This document shows, in pieces, positions 35,126-45,471 of a stretch of DNA of 64,000 nucleotides. The stretch is from Neurospora tetrasperma FGSC 2508 (taxonomy: Eukaryota > Ascomycota > Sordariomycetes > Sordariales > Sordariaceae). The notes below the pieces were generated by a model that saw nothing but the letters and a program-made list of their open reading frames with translations, did no database searches and was not told the origin of the DNA. The translations under genes and the position numbers were made by a program. The stretch's first letter is position 1. Each line of letters starts with the position of its first letter. The stretch spans positions 3,382,586 to 3,446,585 of the forward strand of contig NW_009799104.1 of the NCBI RefSeq assembly GCF_000213175.1, in the 5' to 3' direction.

Positions 35126-36086
35126 GGGTAGTTGTGGGTTCCCGGGGGGGTTGGTTGGTGCGGAAAGGCTCGGTTATAATATCACGGTTTTTTCTTATCA
35201 TGGTCCTTGTACATGGCATGGCATTTATAGGCACTGGCAAAAAAAGAAGCGGTTCTTTCTCTACATGCTGGGGCTCGTAGATGTGCTGTGTGGGATCCAA
35301 AGGAGACGGAAGGAACGAGGAAAGAAGAAAGACGACAAAGAGAGACACAAAAAGTTGCATAGAAATGGTCGTTCTGGCGTTTAATTATTGAAGATTGCAA
35401 TTTGCAAGCGAGTTTCGCAAAGTATTCAGGCTGTCTCTGTGCGCATTTGCGAGGGGAGGGGGGAGTGGTTCAGTTTTCACGCGCAAAGTTACTACTCACT
35501 ATACATTTATCAAAAATATCACTATCATCATGTGCCCGCAAACAAGTTGACATTGGAGGCACATACACATGATGCAGCCTCGAAACAATTTCTTATGAAT
35601 GTGCAATACAATAATAGTTACAAGATGCCAGTCTGCTTTCGAGCAGAGATGTAATAATACAAGTGTTATACAGTTCATGACCGCAGTCCCTCAAGGTCTC
35701 GAGCCGCAGACTTCCGCCCTGAAGGAAGCCGCCGAGCTCAGCCCCGTAAACAGACAAGACCGACATATTGGAGCACGTCAGTCTACCAGACAAAGCCAGG
35801 AGGATAACCGCGCCATCTGGCTATCCGTACGCTTACAAGCGCACCCCTTGGTCTTCGGAAAGGGTACCGCTCGCTAGCTAGGAAAGAAGGCGGCGTTTCT
35901 GCTCGTCTTCTCGACTCTCTAAAGGTAGCCCAGCTGTACCTCGCTGTCTTCACTCTTTGGTCCGCTGGGTGGGAACCTCCCCCCTCGCTAGCTTGTAGTC
36001 AACGAGCGGACCATCGTTGTAGCTCCCTCCTCTTTCTCTTGCTTTTTCTCACTTTCTCCTTTCCCTCTCAGCTACCAGACTCCTCT
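35126..36086. other. Intergenic, nothing recognised
   Basis: Between the 3' ends of RPB2 and the convergent PET117-like gene. It contains pyrimidine-rich stretches near 36020-36075 but no coding signal. Confidence 0.5.
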
Positions 36087-36557
36087 TCATTTTTCTTCCG
36101 TCCCTGTCCCTGTCCCAATGGCCCCTCCAACAGGTATACTAGCCGCCGCAGCACTCGGCTTCGGCAGTCCTTCTGCTAGTGCACTACTGGGTTTCGTAGG
36201 CACCGGGTGGTCCATCTGATCTGTGACGTCGCGAACAGTCTGGAGTTTCTTGTATTCGTTCTCGAGCTCGCGCTGCATTTCGAAATCGAGCTGGCGTTCA
36301 CGCTTGATTCGTTGTTGTTCAATGTCGCGGATGACGCCGGCGTGCATTGCCTGTTTATGTCATTGTCAGTGAGTGTTGTTCAGGACGGTATTGGACTGGG
36401 GAGCGGGGGGAAGCGTTGGTAGGAGGAGGAGAGGGAAAGAAAGAAAAAGCAAAAAACGAACCTCCTTCTCGGCTTGTTGCTGCCAGTGCACCAGGGCGAC
36501 GGTGCCGAGCGCAAAGGCGGAGGTGCCGAGGAGGGTGAGTTTCGAGGCGCGGGACAT
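36087..36557 (-). CDS. PET117: PET117-like cytochrome c oxidase assembly factor
   Basis: Exons 36557-36462 and 36350-36087; the 111-bp intron is phase 0. 119 residues. The N-terminus MSRASKLTLLGTSAFALGTVALVHWQQ is the hallmark of the Pet117 family: MSRASK followed by one membrane span, then a charged helix (EQQRIKRERQLDFEMQRELENEYKKLQ). Pet117 sits in the mitochondrial inner membrane and works with Cox15 in haem A supply for cytochrome oxidase. The Ala/Gly/Thr-rich C-tail is longer than in yeast. It is divergent from VMA10 with 693 bp between start codons. Confidence 0.85.
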
Positions 36558-37250
36558 GGTTGCTTTTCTTTTTTTACTAGAGATGTAAAACTAAAAGACA
36601 GAAAGAAACAGGAACCCGGGCCGTGACAGAAAGGAGAAAGCTGTAAACTACACCGGCGCAATGGAAGCTACCTCTATGATCAAGATCAGACGAGGAACGG
36701 CATCGACGGGATGACGGAGACGAACGGGCGGGCAACTATTCTGCCACTGCTCACCGACTGATTTTGGCGGAGAGCTGTCACAGCTGCCCTGCCGCTGCCC
36801 TGCCCGCGAAGAGGCGGCGGCAGGCAATGGAAGGTGACATCAGAGCCCAGCTGTTCACGCTGCCTCTGCTGCCAACTGCACCTTAAAAGTGTCCCGCTAC
36901 AACGGACAGCGGCTGCGGGCGGCCACTGTAGCGCTGTGCAGGCGCGCCTAGCGGGGGAGGTACCGGGCTACGACGACGCCCGCCAACGCCAACCCACTTG
37001 ACGACCTCAGGTCGACCATCGGCATCGCATCGCATCGAATCACGTATCGACGGGCCGCATCAACATCACGATATTACGACTGACACGAACAACAAGACCA
37101 ACAATCTATACCTTTACTCGACTCGCTACGACCGATACTATCTCTACCTCCTAATCGCAATTGCTTCAGCCTCAGAACTCCGAAGCGATTAGCACCGCTA
37201 CCTCTACCTAGCTCCGACTACCACCTCTATCTACCTCTACAGCTATCACC
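36558..37250. promoter_or_regulatory. Shared promoter region of PET117-like and VMA10
   Basis: A 693-bp divergent spacer. It is GC-rich with GGCGG and CTGCC runs at about 36780-36960, then a C/A-rich leader with CTACCTCTA repeats before the VMA10 ATG. No specific operator could be assigned. Confidence 0.4.
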
Positions 37251-38456
37251 ATGGTTCGTTCCCAGCTAGCATAGCATCGTCGTCCGCACACATGACGCCG
37301 ACATAAGAAAGAATAACGAAAAGCTAACGGGATGGATGGTTGGAAATAGTCGGCCCAAAAGTCAGCGGGTATTCAGCTCCTTCTCGATGTACGTCCCCGT
37401 CTTCACCAACACCAACACCCACACTTCTTCCCTACGATTCGACCCCCGCACGCCTTACGACGGACGGACAAACCATTGATCTAGCTTCCTTCTTTACGGG
37501 CTTTGCAAAGCCAACTTACCTATATCTTCAGTTGGCCATGAAAGAAAAGATGTGTTGGAGGAGGGGGAGAGGGGTGTTTGATGCTGCTGCTGTGGGATAT
37601 GACATGACATGACATGACAGACTGGCTGACACTGCTGGGTGTTTACTATACAGGCTGAGAGGGAAGCTACCAAGATTGTTCAGAAGGGTATGTCTTCTTT
37701 CCCGCATTGCAATGCATTTGTCCATGATCCGCCGGAAAGAAACGTACGTCTTGATATAATAGTTGCTAACGTTTGGTATAATGGTTCGGGGGTATAGCTA
37801 GAGAGTGTACGTATTGCATCCTGACCATCAACCTCACCCGATACTGATACCCAAGATTATTCGACGTTCCTGCACCCGCGACGTGAATAAGGTCCTGTCG
37901 ATGGTACAAGTTACAACCAGAGGCCGGAAACACGAAACAGCAGACCGACGCATAAACTACGGTCAATCATGACCTAGACCGGCAAGGTAGTAGGCTAACA
38001 AAATAAAATAAACAGACCGCACAAAGCGCGTTCGCGAAGCGCGCGACGAAGCCAAGAAGGAAATAGAAGCGTACAAGGCGCAAAAGGAAGCCGAGTTCAA
38101 GAAGTTTGAGGCCGAGGTATGTTTCCTCCCTTTTGTCTCTTCTTCCGCTTATCCTCTTTTTATCCCCCCCTCTCCTTCCCCATCTCTTTCTCATTTTCTT
38201 CCCCTTTTTTATTCCACATCTACAAACCAACAACACGAAACAACGAATGCAAGGAAAACGTACATACTAAACAAACATTATCTATACAATATAGCACACA
38301 CAAGGAAACCAAGCCGCCCAAGAGGAAGCCAACCGCGAAGCCGAGGCGCGGATTCGCGAGATCAAGGAGGCCGGCAACAAGAACCGCGAGCAGGTGATTA
38401 AGGATTTGTTGCATGCCGTGTTTACTCCTTCTCCTGAGGCCATGGCTGCTCACTAA
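37251..38456 (+). CDS. VMA10: V-ATPase subunit G (six exons, two of them 3 and 9 nt)
   Basis: Exons 37251-37253 (ATG only), 37350-37388, 37654-37687, 37798-37806 (9 nt), 38016-38116 and 38295-38456. 115 residues (yeast Vma10 has 114). Every intron has a GT donor (GTTCGT, GTACGT, GTATGT, GTACGT, GTATGT) and an AG acceptor; CTAAC branch sites are visible in introns 1, 3 and 4. The protein starts MSAQKSAGIQLLLDAEREA and continues KAREYRTKRVREARDEAKKE, the conserved helical peripheral-stalk sequence. Subunit G pairs with E to hold V1 on the vacuolar ATPase. The 9-nt exon supplies A-R-E and the first base of the Tyr codon. Skipping it keeps the frame but removes three residues conserved in yeast (KARKYR), so it must normally be included. 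Confidence 0.92.
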
Positions 38457-38955
38457 GGGCAGTAACTGTACCTGGTTGGACAAACAGAAATGGAAGGTGA
38501 TGGGGCGACGATGGGGGTGATGATGTTGGATTGGCCTGGGCTGGCCCGTTATGGTAAACGACGAAAGGGGAGGCCGCGCCGTTTTTCTGTCATGAAGGCA
38601 TGTTAGGTTGTTAGACGGAGATTATGAAGTTAAGTTTGTGACTTGGTATTACTATCCTACGGTTGTGGTTACGTGGTCTGCGTTTAAGGGTTCTAAATAG
38701 ACCAGGCCATGCCTTGATAGTAGACCAAGGGAATCGCCAAAATTCATACCTTCCAATACCGAATAGTCAAGATTCGTAAAACCAAAAACAGTGCAACTAG
38801 ATAGTATGAAAGAGCCTAGCCTAGCTCAATGGTATCTTTATAGCTACTTGGTCATTACTTACCCACTGCACTTCACCGATCTGTTTTGGTTAAGCCAACC
38901 TATTCAACATTACCCCCCTTCTACACCCCCCCCATCCCCCTTTTTCAGACACAAA
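38457..38955. other. Spacer between convergent genes
   Basis: Holds the 3' UTRs of VMA10 and of the CTNNBL1 homologue. Nothing else seen. Confidence 0.5.
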
Positions 38956-40871
38956 CTACTCCAAAAACTCCAACAGCGCCTTCAACATCTCCCCCGTATC
39001 CCTCCCTTCCTCCGTCTCCCCATCCACCCCCGCCATCTGCTCCCTCAACGTCCTCGCCAGCGTCCCAAAATCCTCATCCCGATCCTTCAACAATTCCCTG
39101 ATCTTTGCCCGACATCCCGTATCTTCAGCAATCAACCATGCCAAGATCACGTCAATCGTCTGTAGACAGAAAAGCCCGGCATCCATTCTGCGAGAAAAGG
39201 CCTCGTCCTCGTCCAAGTCTTCTTCTGCCTTGATGGCTTCCTCTACTTGGTTGACGCGCGCGGCGTACTCGCGACGAAGTCGAATGAGCTTGGAGGTCTT
39301 GGCGTAGTTTTTTTCTACGAATTTGGCTAGGAGGCGGATCCGTTCTGCGCCGGTTGTTGAGTCGTCTGCTGTGGCTGTGGCTGTGGCTGCAGGTAGATGG
39401 CGGAGCATGGAAGCAAAGATACCCAAGAGGTGTTCGATGTCTTGTTTTGATAGTGTTGTTGTCTTGCCTTTGTTCTTTTTCTTGTTATCTTTGTCGGACG
39501 ACTTGTCTCCGGACATGAAGAGGGTGAAGAGCGTCTTGAGACCGCCGGCTTCGACGATCTTGAGACAGACTTCGGAAGAAAAAGAGGCCGCGTGGTCGAG
39601 GAGTCGTAGGCAGGCGGGCTTGGAAAGCTTTCCTTTGATGTCGGCGGAGGAGAGGATGAGCAGGCAGAGTTCGACGCCTTCGGCTTCGACGAACTTCGAC
39701 TTGCCGAGGGGGTCGTCGACTAGGCAGGTTAAGCACTCAAAGAGGTTTTCCATGTATTCTTCTTCGAAGGAGCCGCGCTCGGGGTCGCGGCGGCGGTAGG
39801 GGGCGATGAGCGTCAGGAGGGTGTCGACGGCGTTTAGCTCGTCGGAGGCCAAGCGTCGGCGGTTGGCGGGGGAGGATTGGACCATGATGGCGAGGATTTC
39901 GGCGGCGTATTGCTTGTTTTGTGAGACAATTGGGGATTCGGACTTTTTGGCGCGGGAGAGCAGCCATTCGAGGAGTTCGGTGTGTTTGCCGATTTGGTCG
40001 GCGGTTTCGCGGCGGGAGCAGAGGTTTTCGATGATGGAGAGGGCATGGTAGACGCCCGTGCGGTCGGCTTCTTGTTGTTCATCTAGGCGGGAGAAGTTGC
40101 TGACTAGGAGACCGAGCAGATCGGCTTCGAGAAGGGCGTCGGTTAGAGAGGAGAACTGCTCGTCGGAGGCAGCGACGTCTTCGTCCGTTAGCTCGTTGAT
40201 AATTTCGACGGCGTCAATGGCAATGTCCGTGTTTTCGTGGGCGAGGAGGGAGACAAGGCTGGAGACGCAGCCGAGACGGGCAAAATCGGCGTAGAGCTCT
40301 GGGTGCTCGGAGAGGATGGAGAGAGCCTTGATGGAGGCGTCGAGGTCGGCTTCCGAGTCGATGAATTTCGAGGGATCGTCTTCGTGGCGGGCGCGGAGCT
40401 CGGCGTTGCGCGTGATGCGCTTCTCGAAGTTGAGTGCGGTTTTCTTTAGCCAGGAAAGGTCGATCTTGTCTGTTGTCAAGAGGTCGTCGGCTGGGGCGGC
40501 GGTGTTACTGTCCATGAAATCGAGAATCTCCTTCTCCTGGGCGGTTATGCCACCGCCGAAGAATCGACCTTCTTCATCGTCGCCGTCATCTTCGACTGGT
40601 GGTGCTGAGGGACCGTAGTCGCCATCGTCTTCTCCATCTTCAGGAGGTGGTGCTGGACCCGCTTCTATGTCGTCTCCGTCCTCTACCTGCGCGTGTCGGC
40701 TGCCGTTGGAAGATAATTTGGCGGACTTGTAGATTTCGTTCGGATCGCGAATGGGATCCAGCTTGCGTTTGCTGGGAACTCCCGCTTTCTGGAGGGAATT
40801 GTCGTTAGAATTTGTCAGTGACAGAGGACTCAAAAAATATTACGTACCTGAAACAGCTCGTCGACATTCAT
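38956..40871 (-). CDS. CTNNBL1 (beta-catenin-like 1) homologue, Prp19-complex associated
   Basis: Exon 1 (40871-40848) codes only MNVDELFQ; a 59-bp intron (GTACGT...CTCCAG) leads to exon 2 (40788-38956). 618 residues. The layout matches the family: a basic/acidic N-terminal tail (SKRKLDPIRDPNEIYKSAK, then Asp/Glu/Pro-rich to about 110), then armadillo-like helices from about 125 (LSWLKKTALNFEKRITRNAELR; KFIDSEADLDASIKALSIL; TDIAIDAVEIINELTDED) to the C-terminal LLKDRDEDFGTLARTLREQM. CTNNBL1 binds nuclear-localisation signals of CDC5L and Prp31 and travels with the Prp19 spliceosome subcomplex. A Lys/Asp-rich insertion (DKSSDKDNKKKNKGK) lies at about 470. The extra eight residues make the start agree with other members, which begin M-x-V-x-E-L. 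Confidence 0.9.
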
Positions 40872-41431
40872 CTTGATGGCCAATGGTCTGGTGTTTGTGT
40901 TGAACAGTCCAACAAATAAACACGGTGATGATGATGTAGTTACCTCTAGTTGGAGATGCGGTTGCTGTGCTCGCGGCTGGCAACGCGGTTACTGCAGTGT
41001 CCTTTTCGTTTCTGTGATTGGATAGACGGTGACGGCTGGTCCCACCTTTTCAGTTGCTCCATCGCGGGCGGCTGTTTCAGGCTTTCAGCGGATTTAGCCC
41101 TGTTTGACAGTGGGTCTCGCCTTGCCAACGAGCTGCCACAGTGAGGGTGATCGCCAACGGTTACGCACTGGGTGGCGCAGTGAGACAGCTCCCGGCCTCA
41201 TCAGTCATCATCACAAGGGAACTTGAAACTACAAGTGTCTTGCTGATAGAGGACCACTTTGCTTATAACCTGGTGTATCCTGCGTTCTTCTGGACATCCA
41301 GTCATTCTCAAGCTTGGTTCCGACCGCCAAACACCATCCAACCAGCCACTGGCCCCACTCACTTGGACCCTTTGTTTACTTTCCCCCTGAATCGCGGTTG
41401 AAGCCATCACCAAGTCGGTCACAACGTCAAC
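40872..41431. promoter_or_regulatory. Divergent promoter between CTNNBL1 homologue and phosphatase-fold gene
   Basis: A 560-bp spacer. No distinct element could be assigned. Confidence 0.35.
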
Positions 41432-42227
41432 ATGCCACCAACACTCATCCTTGTCCGCCACGCTCAGGCCCTCCACAACGTCGATAATAAGTCTCACTTG
41501 TGCCACTCTTGTCTTTCAAGTTCCCACCTGCTAACTCTTACCACGAGACTATTCCATCCACGATCCCTGTCTCTCGGAGCTCGGCAGGACACAATGCGGC
41601 TCCCTCCGCGAGCACTTTTTCAAGACTGAGGTGCCCAATAAGTACCAAGTCAGCCTTATCATTGTTTCCCCCATGCGCCGAACCATCGAAACGGCCCTTC
41701 TTTCCTTCGGCAACTACGCCAAGGAGCACAACATCCCCATCATCGCCAACGCTGGCTGGCAAGAGAACAGCGACAAGCCCTGCGACACGGGTTCATCCAT
41801 CGAGGAACTTTCCAAAGAGTTCCCAGAGGTAGATTTCTCAAGAGTCGACCAAGTCTGGCCGGAAAAGAACCGCAATTCGGAAAAGGCCAAGAAGTATTGG
41901 TACACCAAGGAGTCAATCATGCAAAGAGGAGAGGACGTGTTGAAGGAGATTGAGGCCAAGGTGTGGCCTGAGATGGAGGACGGCAAGGCTGTTGTCGCTG
42001 TCAGTCATTCGGGGTTCCTGAGGGCGGGAGTGACGGGGTGGTGGTTCAACAATGGCGATTATCGCATCTTTGAGTTTGAGGAGAGGGAGGTCAAGGAGGG
42101 CAGGCCGACGTTGAAGCAGATCACGGGCGTGAAAGGCGGTATGGGGGAGAGTTTCGAGACACCGGCGGGTCTTGGCGGGGATTTGCCCGAGGCTGCGGTT
42201 GGAGGGTTGAGTGTTGGGTTGCCGTAA
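41432..42227 (+). CDS. Histidine phosphatase (phosphoglycerate mutase-like) protein
   Basis: Two exons; the start ATG 41432 gives MPPTLILVRHAQALHNV, the RHG-type motif with catalytic His. The second exon reads SIHDPCLSELGRTQCGSLRE, then SPMRRTIETAL and the second catalytic His in VSHSGFLRAG. About 240 residues, matching fungal small members of this superfamily that dephosphorylate phospho-sugars or other phosphoesters. The intron is problematic: between 41480 and 41560 no GT-AG pair of credible length preserves the frame. The only frame-keeping choice with normal spacing is a GC-AG pair at 41502-41547 (46 nt, GCTAAC branch site inside). Alternatively a one-base change has occurred there. The C-terminus is Gly-rich. 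Confidence 0.8.
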
Positions 42228-42972
42228 GGGTGGAAGGGGCTAAGGTGCGAGTGGGAAGGGACGATGAAAGAATAGGTGATTTCAAGTTTGAATGCGGTTA
42301 TCTTGCAAAGTTCAGTTCTTTCCATTGTGCAATGCCTGCCGCCGGTCTTAGCAGCACACAGCTTTGACTTGGCTTCCACTTTTCAATAATTCCTCCCGTC
42401 TTCCGTTCCTATCGTCTGTTCATGTCCATATCGACCATCGCTAACTCCAGTCTCCTGTCCTCTCATATCACACCTGGCTGATATTTTCCAACTACACAGA
42501 ATCATTGCCATTCTCGGTAGTCGGCGTTGGATTGTCTTGTTACCCCGCATTCGCCATGCCTGGGCAGCGCTCACGAATTTAAGATTTTGGCTTTCCGCTT
42601 CCTTACAAGAGGGCAAAGACTATCCATTGCAGAATCCAAAGCATCAGTTCGCAGACGAGAGATTCTGCGGCAGGGATCAACGACCAGAACGATCACCAGC
42701 TGCACTGTTACAGGATCTCACAATGATGAATGTCGCTGCTCCGTTTGGGTCGCTGAAGAAGCGGAATGCGACGCAGTCCAGCGCTGGAGGTTACACTGCC
42801 ATCAGTGGTCAGCACCCGCTAGCAGTTAGAGGTAGGTTAGCGCCCGACTCACATATGTCATGGATGCTCTCCAAGTGATTGGAAAGCTGACATGAAATAT
42901 GTTCCAGTCATTGTCTCGAATCGTCAAGCTTCGGAGCAAACTTCAACGACCTACGGCTGACGAGCAACCACC
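42228..42972. other. Intergenic, nothing recognised
   Basis: Includes the upstream region of the HET-domain gene. Open frames here have no family signature. Confidence 0.45.
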
Positions 42973-45471
42973 ATGTCTACGTCTCAACTCAGCATGGAAG
43001 ACTTCAAGCGCACCCTCGCTGCTTTGGGCAGTCTGATATTTGCTTCGGTTCGAAACACCCTCTGTCAAGCTTGCCATCCCATAACCCTACGCCTAGACGA
43101 AATACTCAACTCAACCGACAAGTCAGACTTCCATCCCGGAACCCGCGACTCGACCGGCAACATAAGACTTGCAACCATCGACCATGTCTTTTCCAGCTAC
43201 CGCGAGTGCAGTTTCTGCTCACTCGTCCTTCGTCTCATGCTGCGGGCCAAAGAGAGGCATCTCTATCACGCAATGAGGTCAATACCATTGGTTGAGGACA
43301 CGCTCATAAACATTGACACAATCAGGGAAGCTTTCAAGTCATTGGAAAGTACCACCGTCTCCAAAACAAGTTCAATGGCCAGTTCAAGCTCATCGCTATC
43401 GGATGACTTCGAGATATTCGATCCTGAGGAACTGATACTTCAGATTTCGGTCGACGCTGTTTGTGATTACGGCGCCATGTCACTCTGGCTTCCTTTGAGG
43501 GACTCCGAAGACGTGGACGATAACGAATATCAGTTGTTTCTGCATCCTGAAGACTACCAAACGATTATGGCCGATGCCCAGAAACTAGAGGCTACATTAA
43601 TGATACCGAAGCCACTCGACCGGGATACACGAGACATGGACTTGATGAAGCGCTGTCTCGAAAACTGCCGCAAAAACCATGACAGATGCAATCAGTCAGC
43701 GATACCAGATACAGAAGCTTTGCAGGCGGCCCCGAGCAGGCTGATTGACGTCGTCGATATGAGATTAGTACCCACTAGTCCTGGTATTAACGGTCATGTG
43801 AACCTTCAACAAGTCGAATATGTCGCTCTCAGCTATGTATGGGGAAGAGATCCGTTCTTCACCCTGCAAAGCCCAAACCTCAGCACCCTATGCGAGAAAG
43901 ACGCCTTCCGGGATCCCGCCATAAAGCTTCCACAGACCATCCTGGATGCCATTGAAGTTACCAAGTTCTTAGGCTATCGATACATCTGGATTGATAGCCT
44001 CTGCATTGAACAAGACTCCACTGAGGATACAGTCACTCAGATAGGATCGATGCACATCATCTACGCCCAGGCTAGCCTTACAATTGTTGCCGCCGTCGGA
44101 GACAACGCACAGCACTCTATCCTGCACATAGATCCGAATCAGCTATTGAACAAGTACCATACCATTGGAGGCCTACGCTTCTGCCTAAACAGGCCCGAGT
44201 TCAAAGAAGTTGTCGCATCATCAACATGGGCAACAAGAGGATGGACTCTTCAAGAAATAACGTGCTCTGACCGGTTCATATTCTTCACTCCAGAGAGGAC
44301 GTACTTCAGCTGCGCACAAGGAAACTGGAACGAGGACCTGCCTCTGGATGAAAGCGTTTCGCCTGAGCAATATCAACGCTACCTTCGGGATGAAGACCCC
44401 AGAGGTTTGGGCTTGGACATGGAAGTTGGAGGCGATGCCCAAAAAGCCTCGGCAACTTTTGTCTCCATGGTCGAAAAGCTTTCCACAAGAAACTTCACGC
44501 ATGACAAAGACATCCTGAAGGCATCACTGGGTATGTACACAATGTACATAGCTGACAGCCTAGGGATGGCGGTCGCTGGCCTTCCCCTGTCCTACTTGGG
44601 GGCAGCTCTGATGTGGCAACCAAATGGTGTCCTAAGCAGGCGACGTTGTGAAGGTATTCCATCTTGGTCTTGGGCTTCGTGGACGGGTCCAATCTCTTAT
44701 CCTCTCGGGAGACTGGACGGTCTCAACATAGAACTTACTTTGGACTGGTTTATTGATGCTGTGCGGACTTCGCCAAGGTACATCCCCTACCTCCAAGTAG
44801 ACGCAAGAATAGCGAGGGTTGCACAACACATGCTTCGAGCACCAGGGAAGGAGCCTTGTCACCACCATTCAGGAGACAATCCTCCAACGGTTTTGCGTCG
44901 GCGCATCGTCAGTCCTAAAGAGCGCTGGCAGCAGGACCTTGCCATAGCCGAGAAGACCAAATTGGTTTTCAGAGGTACAATCTGCAGCTTTCCAATTCGG
45001 CTCCGAAAACGCGACCATACCTTGCAAGCGTCCGGTCAAGTTCACTTTTGCTCCATCTTTGCCTCGCTTGAAGCATCGGAAGACATGGACAATGATGAGC
45101 TCATTGGGGAGATAAGGATCGACTCCGGGACGCTACAGACCTTCTTCCCTGATGAGTTCTTACCAGCAGCCTCCAACATGGGCATTGCCACCAACGCAGA
45201 GCTACTTGCTTTTGCTCGCCTGGACTTTTCCCTTGAACATGTCCAAAACGTTGTGTATCTAAACAGATATAGTCGGCGAGGCAACTTCTCCCCGGAGTTC
45301 CTGGCCTTGGTGGATGCCAATCCAGACATGGTGCTCGTTATGTGGCTATTCCGACAACCCGGAAAGCCTCACCTAATGTCCCGAGTCGCTGTTGGATACG
45401 TCGTCCGGAGTCGATGGGACGAAGCAGTCAAAGAGCGTGGGCAAACTCAGGAATGGATCAGGCTTTATTGA
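42973..45471 (+). CDS. HET-domain (heterokaryon incompatibility) protein
   Basis: Single exon, 832 residues. The HET domain starts near residue 283 with YVALSYVWG, continues with LPQTILDAIEVTKFLGYRYIWIDSLCIEQD (about 319-347), the SMHIIYAQASLTIVAA block and STWATRGWTLQE near 420-430: all three classical HET blocks are intact. The N-terminus has two C-x-x-C pairs (31/34 and 79/82), seen in many HET proteins, which may bind zinc (inference). A Ser-rich linker lies at 129-143. The C-terminal 400 residues are not recognised. HET domains trigger regulated cell death after fusion of unlike mycelia or on sensing non-self. There is no NACHT or WD repeat, so it is the simple HET-plus-tail type. The neighbouring paralogous genes may belong to the same variable locus. 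Confidence 0.92.
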   Translation: MSTSQLSMEDFKRTLAALGSLIFASVRNTLCQACHPITLRLDEILNSTDKSDFHPGTRDSTGNIRLATIDHVFSSYRECSFCSLVLRLMLRAKERHLYHAMRSIPLVEDTLINIDTIREAFKSLESTTVSKTSSMASSSSSLSDDFEIFDPEELILQISVDAVCDYGAMSLWLPLRDSEDVDDNEYQLFLHPEDYQTIMADAQKLEATLMIPKPLDRDTRDMDLMKRCLENCRKNHDRCNQSAIPDTEALQAAPSRLIDVVDMRLVPTSPGINGHVNLQQVEYVALSYVWGRDPFFTLQSPNLSTLCEKDAFRDPAIKLPQTILDAIEVTKFLGYRYIWIDSLCIEQDSTEDTVTQIGSMHIIYAQASLTIVAAVGDNAQHSILHIDPNQLLNKYHTIGGLRFCLNRPEFKEVVASSTWATRGWTLQEITCSDRFIFFTPERTYFSCAQGNWNEDLPLDESVSPEQYQRYLRDEDPRGLGLDMEVGGDAQKASATFVSMVEKLSTRNFTHDKDILKASLGMYTMYIADSLGMAVAGLPLSYLGAALMWQPNGVLSRRRCEGIPSWSWASWTGPISYPLGRLDGLNIELTLDWFIDAVRTSPRYIPYLQVDARIARVAQHMLRAPGKEPCHHHSGDNPPTVLRRRIVSPKERWQQDLAIAEKTKLVFRGTICSFPIRLRKRDHTLQASGQVHFCSIFASLEASEDMDNDELIGEIRIDSGTLQTFFPDEFLPAASNMGIATNAELLAFARLDFSLEHVQNVVYLNRYSRRGNFSPEFLALVDANPDMVLVMWLFRQPGKPHLMSRVAVGYVVRSRWDEAVKERGQTQEWIRLY

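Noticed and set aside
37590-37620. GACAT tandem repeat
   Set aside because: A short five-base repeat within VMA10 intron 2, without wider significance.
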